Source of the DNA: Lunularia cruciata
Lineage: Eukaryota; Streptophyta; Marchantiopsida; Lunulariales; Lunulariaceae
DNA: 64,000 nt
Assembly (NCBI GenBank): GCA_948567375.1
Contig: OX419759.1
Coordinates: forward strand, 57,626,593 to 57,690,592
Reading direction: 5' to 3'
The position numbers and the translations under genes are program-made. The notes under the pieces are model-generated. The model did no database searches. It saw nothing but the letters and a program-made list of their open reading frames with translations, and was not told the DNA's origin. Below, in pieces: positions 11,638 to 24,260 of this stretch. Numbering within the stretch: position 1 is the stretch's first letter; each line of letters opens with the position of its first letter.

Positions 11638-14600
11638 TATTGTACCTATAATTTTTATTTTTTTAAAGTTTTGTTCTATTTTGAAGAAGTGTACAAACAA
11701 AGTTGTATTGAACCCAAAAAAGCATGGGAAGCAGAAGAACTATGTCTTCGTGTTGTAACCCAAAGAAAAGTGACTTTGTGTCAGATACAAAGTACTTGGA
11801 TCCAATTTGTTAGAGTTGAACCCGAAGTAAGGAGACTTCAACTCAAGGTAATCAACCCGGTGCGAAGATAGTGTAACAAATTTCCTTTGGGTTGGAAATT
11901 CAAGAAAGGTATTGCACACAAAAATGGCTAAGGCACAAGTGAGAGAAAATTGATAGTAACAGGAGAAGTGCATGCAAAAGGTGTGATATCTTGGTAGACA
12001 ATTGTTTGAAGAATGGCTGAGAAAAGTCTGACTATAGAGTCAGGTTTTGAATCAAGAACAAGATAAATGACAAGTAAATTTCCTTTGCCGTTGTAGAGTC
12101 AACCTGAGAGAGACCAGGGTAGTGGAGTGGTAGTAAGTGAAGTTGTGAAGAATTCAAAGGACTTGAGAGTTGCACGTTGAGGGGACAAGAGAATTGTTTT
12201 GCAAAAGCACATCACAAAGGAGAGCAGAATGATTATGATTGGAATCAGGAAGTGTCCTACACTAGAGATGCAAAACCCAATGATTAGGAGGTTAGATGTG
12301 ATGGATTGCATCAAAGTTCTCAATAAAATTTGCATTACTTTCCGTGCATGGAATTGGAACCTAAGTTTTCCAAATTTCATGGTAGAGATTGCGGCCAATA
12401 AATGTGTAGATGGGCTAGCAACAATGGGAAAGAAAGGCAATCGGGCTCGATGGACAAAGTCAGATTGGTGTTAAGAAGGGAGAGTGGAGATAAGCATGGG
12501 GCCACATTCTTGGAGAAGGGAGAAGTAGCAGAAGAAACCCAAGAGATTAGAGAGTCTTTCACCTCAAAGCGGACAAAGAATAGGTACAAGGTGGAGACAT
12601 ATCGAGACCCAATGCAAAGAAGTAACGTAGGTGCAATGATGGACCTATTCAAACCCAAGTGCACCACCTACGTGACAAAGCAGCAAGCGATATTCTTCCA
12701 CAAGATGTTTGTAGGAGAACTGATCAATTAGGCAAAGTGTTTCTATCAACAAACGAGGCAGATGGTGCTGAATTGGAGGACGGTGACACCACCACATTAC
12801 TTTGTGCCATTTGTAGCACACTTCTACCTTGGTTTGAACTTGTTGAACAGTGAGGAGAAGAAGAAGATTGTCTTACGTTTCCATCCTGATCTGTGATAAG
12901 AAGCTGATGATGAGGAGTGTTAGTATATTTGGCAATTAAGAAGTAACAACAATCACTATGCAAGAACAAGGCAGTGGTGGTGCACCTGCCAAGCAAGAAG
13001 AAGAGAAGTTGACTCGAGGTGGAAAGCTCACCAATGTAGCCCCAAAAATTAAGAAGAATTGGGCAAAGAGAAGGGAAGCAAGTTCAATGGATTGTGCCTA
13101 TAGAGGAAATCGACTCAAAAGAAGAAGCAAAAGAGTCCATGTCAAAAAGATTGGAAGAAGAAGAGGTAGAGTTGACCCTAAAAAGTGAATAATCTTGTGA
13201 AGAAAGCAAAGGTGAACCTGAGGTTCATCAAGGTCAGGAGAAGGAGATGTCTCTACAAGAAGAAATCAAGCGGCATGATGTGGAAGAAGAAATTGTGGCC
13301 GAGTTAGCAATTGAGGCAAAAGAAGGACTAGTGGCAGAGCTGAGGCAGTACACACCTAAAGAAGAAGAAGTGCAGGTGGCCTAACAGATCATCAATTTGG
13401 ATGATGATGAGAGTTTGGCAGACAAAGAGTCATTGACAATGCAAAGATCCCAACTTTGTATTAAGACATTGGACTTAGAAAGAAGGCAACTAATTGTTGC
13501 AGTCATTGAAGAAAAGGTGGAAGAAGAAGCAGGATGCAAGGGCGTAGAGTATCTTTGGGATGTAGTATGTCCGGTATTATTGCAAATGGAGAAGAAGAAG
13601 AAGAGGGAGATGCAATGCAGACATCCCAATGTACAAATGGTGTTGCAGGTGCTGGAGAGATTAGAAATAGAGAATCAGAACTTGCAAGAGAACCTAAGTA
13701 GATGAGAAAAGGAAAGGAAAATATTGCAAGTTGATGCGGCATTGCAAAAGAAAATCAACATGAACCTGCAAGAGAAGTTTGAGAAGCAAGGAAGAGAGTT
13801 GGCGATCGAAGTGAAGGAGGTTACGCAAGAAAGACTTTGGGTGGAGAAGTTACAAGCCAAAGTGAAGGCTGGGCAAGAGAATGCCAAGGAAATGATGGGA
13901 GCTAAGGAAGAAGAGTTCAACGTGTTTTGCCAAAGGGTAGAAGAGAAGATGACAGCCTGGCAGCAAGAATTTGCTAAACAAGATCAAGAAGAAGGAAGGT
14001 TGAGAGATCTAGTGCAGATGTTAGAGGCAAAGATTGATCAGTATATGAAGGAATATGAAGATCGCACAGCTGAGTATGAAGAGAGTTGAAGCTTAGCAAA
14101 GTGGTGATAGAGGAAGAATGACAAAGGAAGCAGTTGGAGAACTCACTTGAAGGAGCAATGGTGGAATTGAAGGTGAAGTTAACCATGGAAGCCAAGGTGA
14201 GAATGGAGGAATCAAGGTTACACAAATTAGATTGTTGGTGGAGGAGACTCCCAGTAAGAATGCAAAGAATAAGGATTGAATGCCTTGTTGATTAGTCTTA
14301 GAACTCAAGTTGATAGGAAGATGATAGATGTAGAGAATAATATATCTATTAGACTCGGGTTGATTAAGTTAGAGTAAGAAAGTCCTTGGAATACTATGTA
14401 TAGCAGACCCAAAGTAGCAAAAGTAGGAGTGCAGGTGTCTTTGGAGTTGTCACTTGAGATATAAGAGAAGAGTGAGTTGGAAGATAAAGAGTTTGAAAGG
14501 TTACCCATGACCTCAATTGTAGTCTCTAGTGAAGAGGTAGTAGAAATAGCAAAGGACTTAGTAGAAATAAATAAACCCAAAGTATAGGAGATGAAGGAGT

Positions 14601-15446
14601 ATTCTTTAGGATTGGAAGCCAAAGCAGAAGTAAACATAGGATTGGATTAGGACTATTTTTGAGATTGGGAGAGGCAGATATGAAGAGGTGCATTGTCATT
14701 TCAGATCTGCAGTTGTTAGAGTTGTTAGGAAGCAGTTTAGGAAGTTAGTTAACTATTAAGTGCTTTGCCTATTGAAAGGAGGCATTTGCAGTGTTATGTT
14801 GTTTAGTACTCATAATTTCTAAGATAGATAACGTAAAGTATCAATTTCAATGCTCGTTGCTTGAGCTTGATTCCGGGTATCAACTCTTTGTTTGTGTTTG
14901 TGTGTGTTGAGAGAATCCTGAAGTGCAAGTCATTGTCCATATTGGATGTTGGATTTTGCAGCCTTGCTCTTCATTCTATGTGTTTGATCTTGAGTGAAGT
15001 GCAATCAGAGCAATGCCTTGATAGATTTGAGAGGAATTGTAGTGTTGGTAGTATTTTGCATTTGTGAGCGCACCATAGTGTTGATATGAAAAAATTTTGA
15101 TCGAGGAAATTGTGCCTTCAGTGGAGGGGTGGAATGCAATTTTGTGGCAAATTCATTGTCCAATGAAGTGCCATTTTCAAGGGAGACTGAATCATCACAA
15201 TCCAAATTGTTTGGAAAGATTTGATGGAGTTGTGATTAAGTGTGACATTTTTATGTTACAAGACTGCAAGTCAGTGCTTGTTACTCTCTTCTGGATGTGG
15301 TTTCTACTTGAGAGACTAAAGATGCAACCAAGAAGAACTACTTGTTATTATTTGCTTTGTATTTGACCAATTCTGAATAGTATCTCTCTGGAAACAAACT
15401 TTACTTACCTAATTACCGCAAAACTGATATTTATTGGGTTGTCACA
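11638..15446 (+). mobile_element. Solo LTR 1 (3.8 kb) with perfect target-site duplication
   Basis: The 5-bp sequence aactc occurs at 11633-11637 and again at 15447-15451. The insert between them begins TATTGTACC, a diverged form of the family start TGTGGTACC, and ends GGGTTGTCACA. Removing it rejoins LTR copy 0 in register. No internal gag or pol is present, so this is a solo LTR left by LTR-LTR recombination. Length 3809 bp. It carries a decayed copy of the LTR-borne reading frame. Confidence 0.88.
12330..14640 (+). pseudogene. LTR-borne reading frame, copy in solo LTR 1
   Basis: Homologous to the frame in the LTRs of element C. The conserved core is readable at about 12590-12890, with TYVTKQQAIFFHKMF, PPHYFVPF and HFYLGLNLLN. 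The coiled-coil part lies at 13397-14089, rich in E, K and Q in heptad-like spacing, and the C-terminal helical region runs to about 14640. Stops (for example 12729-12731 and about 13704) and frame changes make it non-functional. The protein family is not recognised. Confidence 0.65.
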
Positions 15447-18237
15447 AACTCACTCAGAGACACCTCCATTTCTACCTTTGCTACTTTGGATTGGATATTC
15501 TTCTTTGTCTTACTCTAAAGTTCATTTAACTCCTTCCTCACTAAATCTATCTAAGACAAACATTCTCTCCTACTTCTAGCATATTCCTATCTACTCTCTC
15601 CCTTAAACTAATCAATAACCTATTCAAATTTACATCCTTTGCTTTCTTCTTCCTCATTTATTGCACTAACAATTTCAATTTATGCAGTCTTGCTTCCTCC
15701 AACTGAACTTTAGATACCATACTAAGCATCACCTATCCTCTCACTACTAGGTCCTCAACTATCTCCGGCCTAGGTGTCTTCAATTTTTCTCTTTCCACCT
15801 ACAACTCCTCCTTATACATCTTCACCTCTTCTTCCAACTCGGCTTTCAATGCTTCCTTCTCCTTTGCATTTTGTCTGAGCTACACTTCCATTCCTCACCC
15901 TAAACCTCACAATCTTTCCTCCTCCTAACTTTGTGTAGTCAATTCACTTTGTCAAGCTCAATCTTTCTCTGCCGCACTTGTTCTCAAGCTATTCAACTCT
16001 TGTCCCATCACTTCTGCCATAGCCTTCAAATGAATAACTTCTACTCAAGCGTCATGCACTTTCGCTCTTAATGTCTCAATCTTTGCAATTTGCTCGCTTC
16101 AATCTTTGTCTTGCTTTGCCATTGCTTTGCCTCTCTTTACAAAGTCTTTTGTCGGGCTCTCAAATTCCTTCCTCATAAGTTCTGCCTTAGCTTGCAATTC
16201 TTTAACTTCCTTTTCTCCATGGATTAACTTCCTTCTTAACTCCAAGCTTTCTTCACTCATATATTTTACTACTCTCAATTCATCCTTCAACTCTGAATGA
16301 CTTCCCTTCAACTCTTCTCTCTTCTTCTTCAATTGCAATAACAATGGATAGACAATCTTTGACAAATATTCCACCCCATCAAAGTCTCTTATAGTTTCTT
16401 GATCTTTGGGCTCTGTACCTTCATCACTTCTACTTGAGCTTTACTTTGAAGTCTTAATCTTCTTACCCTTAGAGGCATTTCATTGGAGCTTTCTCCTTCT
16501 TTATCTATTAGACTTGCTTTACTTGGTTCTGCAATCTATGCACTTCTCTTTGATCTCATCCCTTTCTAAAACCCCAACATTGGTTTGGCTTCTTGGGTTT
16601 CTTCAATCCCCGTTTGTGGCAATTCTAGACAAAGAATATCTCCTCCTTCTGTGTGGTCAATCACGACATAGAACTCCCAATCTTCTTCCTCAACATCATT
16701 CTCTCCTTGTTGCTAAACTTTAGGTTCATTATGACAACCCAGCAAATATCACTTTTGCGGTAAGAAGGTAAGTAAAGTTTGTTCCCACGGAGATATGGTT
16801 CAAAATTGGTCAAATACAAGGTCAAATAGTAAGTTCTTCTTGGTTTCATCTTTAATCTCTCAGGTAGAAACCATACCCAGAAGAGAGTAACAAGCACTGA
16901 CTCTCACTCTTATCACCAATTAACACTTTTTAATCACAACTCATTCAATTCTATCCAAACAAATCTTGAATGTGATGATTTAGATTCCTCCAAAGATAGC
17001 TACTTTGTTGTAAAACAACTTTGCCTTGGAATTGTATTGGAATTATCACCAATCCACCTCTCTATTGAAGGCACAGTATCCTCAATCAAAACATGCTTTT
17101 CATCAACTCAACATTGCACTCATAAATATAGAATACTACCAACACTACAATTCCTCTCAGATTTGTCAAGGCATTTACTCCAATTGCATTTCACTCAAGA
17201 TCAAACACACAAAATGAGGATCAACGTTATGGAATCCAACATCCAACAAGCACACTAACTTGCACTTTGAATTTCTCCCAACACTCACAAACACAGTCAT
17301 AGGATTGATACTCAGAATTAAGCTCAAGCAACAAGCACTGAACTCAATACTTTGCTTCATCTATCTTCAGAAATTATGAATACTGAACAACATAAGACTA
17401 CAAATGCTTTCTTTAAATAGTAAAGCAATTGAAAATTACTAAAAAAAATACCATTCTATGACAACTCCACAAACTTGCAAATCCAAAATGACAATGCACC
17501 TCTTCATATCTACCTCTTCCTATCTCAAATTTGCTCCTACTCCAATCCAATGTCTACCTCTTCTTCAGCTTCCAAACCCAATGATCCTCCTATCTCTTCT
17601 CCTTCTTTGGGTTTGTCTAATTCTACTAATTCTTTTTCCGTATTACTTCTTCACTCCAATCTATGATTCCACTAATGGGTAACTTACCTAACTCTTTATC
17701 TCCCAACCCACTCTTCTCTAATGTCTCAAGTAAGTGATCCAAAGACACATGCACTCCTATGTCTGCAACTTTGGACTTCTTATCTTCCTTCACACTACTC
17801 CAAAGTCTCTCTAACTCTGCATTTACTAAGTCTAATCTGAGACCTACATTGTCTCCTACCTCAATTATCTTCCTATCTACTTGTTCCCTCAAATGAATCA
17901 ACAGCGTGTTCATATCTACATCTTTCACTCTTCTCTTCCGAGTTTCTTGCACAAGCAACTTCAATTTGTGCAGTCTCACTTCCTCCAATCTTCCTTAAGA
18001 CTCCGTGCTCAGCATTGCTTGTAGTCTTTCAACAACTTCTCCTCTTTGCTTTCAACTCCTCTTTGTACATCTTCAAGTCGTCATTGTACTTAGTTGCAAG
18101 CATCTTCTTTTCCTCCACATACTAAGCACTCTGCACTTGTGGTGCCCACATTTTTTGTTTTTTTCAAAATAAAGGAGAAGAAGTGTATAGAGAAGTCGGA
18201 TTGCGCCTGTATGGCCAAAGAAGGCAAAGAAAATTGT

Positions 18238-18257
18238 CTTCGGGATGAAACCCGAAG
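18238..18257 (+). repeat. Small inverted repeat in LTR leader
   Basis: cttcggg (18238-18244) and cccgaag (18251-18257) form a 7-bp stem with a 6-base loop. Related cgaagtaaa...cttcgg motifs recur in the next 100 bases and in solo LTR 1 (about 11740-11870). The purpose is unknown. Confidence 0.5.
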
Positions 18258-18841
18258 TAAAGTGACTTCGGGTCATAAGGCAAAGTACTTGGAAATGCCA
18301 TGTCAGCATACAATACGAAGTAAATTGTCTTCGGATCGGGGGGAGCTCAACCCGAGGCGGAGACAATCTAACAACCTTTCGTCGGGGCAAGAAATTCAAG
18401 AAGGGGCCGTTTCAAAACTGGCGGCTCATACGTGCGAAGGTTGATTGACAGTGACAAGTGCATGTAGGAGGTGTGATTTCTCGGTAGAAACTCAAAGCGA
18501 CGGAAGACAAAGAAGTGCAACTCTATAAAAATTGAAACTGCAACGATGAAATGTCAAGCAATTTTCCTTTGCCGTTGAGAAGTCGTCTTGCAGGTGACCG
18601 GGGAAAGGGAAATAGAGTTGTACTCGGGTTAGTGCGCAAGGGAGAAGTCGCAAGAGAGAAATCAAGAGACAGTAAGAAAGCATAAGAGATGGGAGGAGGG
18701 AAGAAAAACTCTGAATTTGCAGTGAGAAATCATGCGATTTGGAGAATAGATGTAGTAGCGAGGATCGAAGTCTTGAGCCAACTTTGGATCACTTTTTTGG
18801 CATGGAACTAGAACGTAAGTTTTCCAAGATTCATGAAAGAA

Positions 18842-21124
18842 ATCATCAAGAGAAAGTGTCTCGATGGGCCCGAGGAAGAAGGGAAGAGAGGACATCCGGC
18901 TTGCTGGACAGAGTCGGATTGGAGACTCGTACTTGGGAAGGAGGCGGGTTCGGAGTAGGGAGCCACGTTCTTGGGGAAAGGAGAGATAGCCCAAGAAACA
19001 CAAGAGGTGAGAGATGCCTTCTCGTCAAAGAGAACAAAGAATGGGTACAAAGTTGAGAGCTACAAAGACCCTGTGAGGAGAGGAATTGTGAGTGCACTAA
19101 TGGCCATCCTGAAGCCGGAGAGAACCACTTATGTGATGAAGCACCAAGCGGTGTTCTTTCACAAGTTATTTGCAAGAGAACCAATCAATTGGGCAAGGTG
19201 TTTTGACGGGAGAACGAGGCAGATGGTGTGGAATCTGCAGGATAAGTTGCCTCCACACTACATCGTACCATTTGAAGCACATTTCTACCTTGGGTTGAAT
19301 TTGCTCAATTTGGCAAAGCGCAATAGAATGGTGTCTCATGTCCATCCTGACTTGAGAAAAGAAGTCGACGCGGAGGAGCAACAATACATTCTCCAAATCC
19401 GGAGCACGGACGACTACTATACAAAGATAGGGAAAAACGTGGAGGTCGTGGTAAGTACCCCGACAAAGAAGAGAACTTGGCAAGCAGAAGCCGAAGAAAA
19501 CAAGAAACCTCGAAAGATGCAGAAAAATAACCCGAGGCGAGGGATGGTGGTGATTGAGTCAGAAGATGAAGACTCAGAAGGAGAAGCCGAGCTCAAAACG
19601 GAGGACTCAGAACGTGAGGAGGAACCTGAGCTGACACTGCAAAGTGGAGATACTAGCAGTGACAGTGAAGACGGTGGAGAAATGACCTTGGCACCAGCGG
19701 CTAAAGAATACGAAGAAGAAGTGCAAGCCAAAGTAGAAGCCGAAGACAATGCGGCGCTGGAAGATGAAGTACCGGTGCTAGAGGAGAAGAAGATCGCAGT
19801 ACAGCAAGGATTTTGCTCGAGACGTAAGGCGAAGTGTGAAGCGGGGCCGAGTAGAGTGAAGGAAGAGGTAGAAGAAAGCTCGGGTAGTGAGGCGTTGATT
19901 CCGATACAAAGACTCCAGAGAAGAAGGTGAGTATCGGGAGAACACGAAGAGAGAAGAGAGACCACTCTGCGGGAGAAAGAAGTTGCCAGTAATGGAGTAG
20001 ATTACCTGCAAGAAGTAGTGTGCCCGCTGTTGGTGAAGTTGGAACAGAAGAAGAAGGAGATGCAGTCTACTTGTCCAGAGGTAAAGACTGTTTTGCAGGT
20101 CTTATCAAGATTAGAAGAAGAGAACTCGGAGTTGAAGAAGAGTGTAACCCGAGGTGAGGAAGAGAGAGAAGTACTATGAGTGGAAGCAGTAGAGAGAAGT
20201 CAGGTAATCGAAAACCTGAAGAGAGAAGTGAGTTATCGAGAGGATCTTGCAAGGAAGAGTGACATCGCAAGGGAGAGACAAGTAGCGGAGCATGAAATCT
20301 TGAAGCAACAGTTTGCTTATTCAAGAGTAGAGCTTATCCATGCTATGGCGAGGGTAGCATCAAAGGACCAAGAGCTAGATCGAGTGATGGAGAGTATGGA
20401 GGAGAAGAAGCAGCTCTGGCAAAGAGAGTTGTCTGTGTGGTATAGAGAAGAAGAGAGATTACAAGAGTTACTTCATAATCAGGAAGAGAAAATCGTACAG
20501 AAGGAGAAAGAGAAGGAGGCGGTGAAGGCCGAGTTCGAAGAAGAGTTGGCAATGTACAGAGAGGAATGGCTTGCAGATCGGGAACGAGAACAAAAGACAA
20601 GATTGGAGCCATTGAAGGAGATAGTCCTTAGAGTGAATGCAATGTTAAGTACAGAAGCCAGCATTTGAATTGAAGAAGCGCAACTGCACGAGTTGAAGTT
20701 GTTGGTGCAGGAGACGAGGCGAAGAGAAGCAAAGGACACTGATTTGAATGCCTTGTTAATTAGTCTCAGAACTCGTGTAGACAGAAAGATTTTAGAGGTA
20801 GAGGATAACATTTCAATTAGATTAGACTTAGTGAAAATAGAGTTAGAAAAGCTTTGGCAGGATGTTAAGGCAAAACCCGAAGTAGATAACATAGGAATCC
20901 AAATGTCTTCGGAGTTGCCCTCAGAGACATTAGAGAAGAGTGGGTCGAAGGATGAAGAGTTAGATAGATTACCCACTAGTGCAATTTCAGATCAGGAAAG
21001 AGAATTGTTGGATCTGGTAGAAGATGTAGGAGATGTGAAACCCAAGGAAAGAATATTAGGAAGTAAAGTTACTTTGAGGTCGGGTCTGAAAGCCGAGGAA
21101 GAAGTAGACATCGGATCGGATTAG
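18842..21124 (+). pseudogene. LTR-borne reading frame, best copy (solo LTR 2)
   Basis: One frame can be followed for about 760 codons. It is broken by a TAG near 18955 and three TGA codons (19928-19930, 20177-20179, 20666-20668), and ends with TAG at 21122-21124. Order: a conserved core with TYVMKHQAVFFHKLF, INWARCF and PPHYIVPFEAHFYLGLNLL (19110-19310); a strongly acidic Ser/Glu-rich stretch (about 19550-19790); a long Glu/Lys/Gln coiled coil (about 20000-20620); and a conserved C-terminus with RVDRKILEVEDNISIRLDL (20770-20830). I do not recognise the family. Faint similarity to helical 'plant transposon protein' domains of extra ORFs is only a guess. Confidence 0.7.
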
Positions 21125-22985
21125 TAACCGATTTGACATTTGAAGGGGCAGATATGAAGAGGTGCATTGTCATTTCGGATCTGCAGGTTAGAAAAGTTGT
21201 TGTAGAACGGTATAGTTGTTAGAACTGTCGATTGCTTCACTACTTAAGAGTGGTATTTGCAGAGAATTGTTGTTCAGTGCTCATTATTTCTGAGAAGAGA
21301 TAAAGCAAAGTGCTGTGAAGTAGTGCTCGTCGCTTGAGCTTGATTCCGAGTATCAACTTTGCAATTGTGTTTGTGAATGTTTGGAGAAATTTGAAGTGCA
21401 AGTCAGTGTGCTTGTTGGATGTTGGATTCCACAGCCTTGATCTTCATTCTGTGTGTTGGATCCTGAGTGAAGTGCAATCGAAGCAATGCCTTGACAGATC
21501 TGAGAGGAATTGTAGTGTTGGTAGTATTCTGCATTTGTGAGTGCAGTGCAAGGTTGATGTGAAGCAATTTCGATCGAGGAAGTTGTGCCTTCAGTGGAGG
21601 GGTGGAACACAATTCTGAGGCGAAGTTGTTTTGTAGTGAAGTGCCGTTTTTGGGAGAGCCTGAATCATCACAATCAAGATTGTTTGGAAAGACTTGATGG
21701 AGTTGTGATTAAGGAGTGTGAATTTGTGACAAGACTACGAGTCAGTGCTTGTTACTCTCTTCTGGGTGTGGTTTCTACCTGAGAGATTAAAGACGCAACC
21801 AAGAAGAACTACATGTTACTGTTTGACTTTGTATTTGGACATTTCTGACTTGTATCTCTGCGGGAACAAACTTTACTTACTCGATTACCGCAAAAGTGAT
21901 ATTTGCCGGGTTGTCACAACACTTCAATGCTTCTTACCAAGCTTCTCAATCTTTCCTCCTCTTGGTGTTGGATCACCAACTCCCTCTGCCATGCTTGATC
22001 CTTTCCTGCCACACTCTTCTTCAAGCCCTCTAACTCTTGTTCCATCATAACCACCATCATATTCACATGAATAATTTCAATGTGAACTTTGCCGACCTCA
22101 CCTTTCATCTTCACCATCAATTTTTTCTACTCTTTCAACTCTTGGCTTGATTATGCATCTCTCTTCCATGCTTCTCAAAACTCTTTTGTAAGTTCTCTAA
22201 AGTCTTCTTCTTCAAGACTACATCCACTCAAAGTTCTTCTTCTTCTCTTTGAGTCACAAGCTCCTTCAATTTCTTTACTTTGTCCAGCAAATACTTCACC
22301 ACCTACAACTCATTCTTCACCTCCATATGATCCTGTTGGATCACCTTCTTCTGCCTCTTCAACAACTCTACAATGGACTCACAACTTGCAATAAGTACTT
22401 CACCCCATCAAAGTCTTCTTTGTCCTTGGCCCTATCTTTGTATTTCAATTCTTCCGCCAAAGCCTTCCCCCAAAGTCTTGATCTTCATACCTTCAATGGC
22501 ATTCCCTTTGAGCTTACTTCTTCCTTATAGACTGAGCTTGGACCTATGGGTTCAGCTGTCATTGACTTCTTGGCTCTTCCTCCCTTCTAGTCTTCCTTCT
22601 TTGGCTCTTCATCCATCTCCTCCATGGGCAACTCTAAGCAAGGGCTATCTCCTCCTTCCACACAATCAATTGCCACATGGAACACCTCATCTTCTTCTAC
22701 CTCAACCATTTCTTGAAGTGTACTTTCTTGATTGGCCTAACACATAGAGAGGTTGTAAAAATGTCTTTGTATCGGCCTTCACTTCCCATTCCAAAGATGC
22801 CCTTCTTTAGATTTATCTCTTTGTAGCTCCATCCAGGTACTTTTGGTTCCCGACCCAAGGTTGACTTCTTTGGATTCACTCCAAAGACATATAAGTCTAT
22901 TCTTTTCTTTGTAATTCAGCTTTCTCAATACACTTCTTCAAAACTTGTCAAAAAAAATGTGGGTACCACATACCCCTTCCCTCAA

Positions 22986-24260
22986 ATGTGAGCATTCCCG
23001 CAAATGCCAACAGTAGGTTCTTTATACAAGGCCGGGTAAGTGGTCCAATATTTTTGAACTCTCCACCCATCCATGCAAGTGGCAAAGGGATTGCCTTCCA
23101 GATCTGCCAATTAAATAGAGCCATTGTCATAAATGTGCAAGGCACAATATGGACCCATCCACTATAGATGTGGCTTGCCTAGAAAAATATTTGGTGATTG
23201 TCATATAACAACACCAAATCACCCTCCTGAACAGCAAGAAGCTTGATTTGCTTATTGTGCCTGACCTTCCTCTATTCTTGCACTTCCTTTGTAGTTTGCA
23301 TTGCACCATCCCTTTTCTCTTCTAACCACATTAGTTGATGGATCCAAAGATCCTAGTTTTCTTCCTTTTTCTCTTCTAACCACATTAGTTGATGGATCCA
23401 AAGATCCTAGTTTTCTTCCTCCAACAATTGTTCCTCACAAAGAATCCAATATGACAATACTTCAAATTCAACTGGTAGTATGGGATGCAATCCGTATGTC
23501 AAGAAATATGGAGTTTGTTTGATTGTAATCTTCTTAGTCATTTTGTATGCCCACAAAGCTGTAGGTAACTTTGTGTCCCAATTGTAGGCATAATTGGCTG
23601 TCACTTTATTCAAAATTTTACATAACAATCCATTGGTCTTTTTTGTTAGTCCATTCACTTTTGATTATAGGGAGTCATCTCTTGATGTTTAATCAAGAAG
23701 TATTTGGTTAATGCTTCTACCATGGAGTTCAAAAAATGAGTTCCTCAATCACTAACCAATTACAGAGGATATTCGTAATGTGAAATGATGTTTCAAAAGA
23801 AAAATTCTGCAACTATTTTTGCATCATCTCTCCAAGTTGCCTTTGCTTCCGCCATCTTGGTAGCATAATCAGTGCACACCAAGATGTATATCTTCTTTGT
23901 AACTCCGGTCACTGGTTGAATTGGACCCAAAAAATCAATACCCCATTTCTCCAATGGAGCCAATGGCAGAATTGGTCTCAAAGGCCATTGGGCAATAGCC
24001 GTTGGCTTTCTTGTTTGTTGGCAAGCATCACAATTTCAGATGTAAGCATGAGTATCCTTATACATTGTAGGCCACCAATACTCTGCTGAAAGGATCTTCT
24101 TTACAATGTTCTTCAAAGCATAGTGTCCTCCCAATGCTTCAGATTGTAAGGACTCAATTACTCCTCCAACTTCATATGCCTCCAAGCATCTCCAAAGTAC
24201 TTTGTCTTCGTCCATCTTAAATAAAATATGGTGTTTTAGCTGGTACAGTCCCATCTTCAT
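22986..24260 (-). pseudogene. Integrase of element B
   Basis: Reading on the - strand, the HHCC region shows GGHYALKN and a histidine-to-cysteine spacing like that of element C (about 24140-24020). It is followed by LAPLEKWGIDFLGPIQPV (first D, about 23960), a degraded second-D region (about 23760) and NGLTKKTNGLL (about 23640). In that last segment the catalytic glutamate position reads K. Stops are present near 23660 and 23790. The C-terminal part carries the 54-bp duplication. Non-functional. Confidence 0.78.
23317..23420 (-). repeat. 54-bp in-frame tandem duplication in element B integrase
   Basis: Two adjacent copies start at 23317 and 23371 (ctcttctaaccacattagtt), near-identical over about 50 bp. 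The period is 54 bp, or 18 codons. They fall in the C-terminal integrase region, where element C has a single LWIHQLMWLEEKR segment. Confidence 0.9.

Larger units (their letters stand above)
10647..16729 (-). mobile_element. LTR copy 0 (partial, - strand), interrupted by a solo LTR
   Basis: The LTR terminus tgtgacaa at 10647 matches the 3' ends of the family's other LTRs (27469, 37456). The copy runs to 11637, is interrupted by solo LTR 1, and resumes at 15447 in the correct register (compare 17720 onward). It is cut off at 16729 by element B. The start-side 1.5-2 kb of the LTR is missing. Between 15447 and 16729 it carries decayed coding sequence for the LTR protein, for example a lysine/glutamate-rich coiled-coil stretch at 16099-16374. 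Confidence 0.8.
18138..21918 (+). mobile_element. Solo LTR 2 (3.8 kb) inside the LTR of element B
   Basis: It begins TGTGGTGCCCACA at 18138 and ends GGGTTGTCACA at 21918, the family's LTR termini, and is 3781 bp long. The flanking pentamers are gcact (18133-18137) and acact (21919-21923), a target-site duplication with one mismatch. Sequence on either side belongs to one opposite-strand LTR that reads through when the insert is removed (compare 38840-38960). The insert contains the best-preserved copy of the LTR-borne reading frame. Confidence 0.87.

Noticed and set aside
19417..19965. Long serine-rich open stretch on the - strand
   Set aside because: It is the antisense shadow of the acidic Glu/Ser-rich part of the LTR frame.
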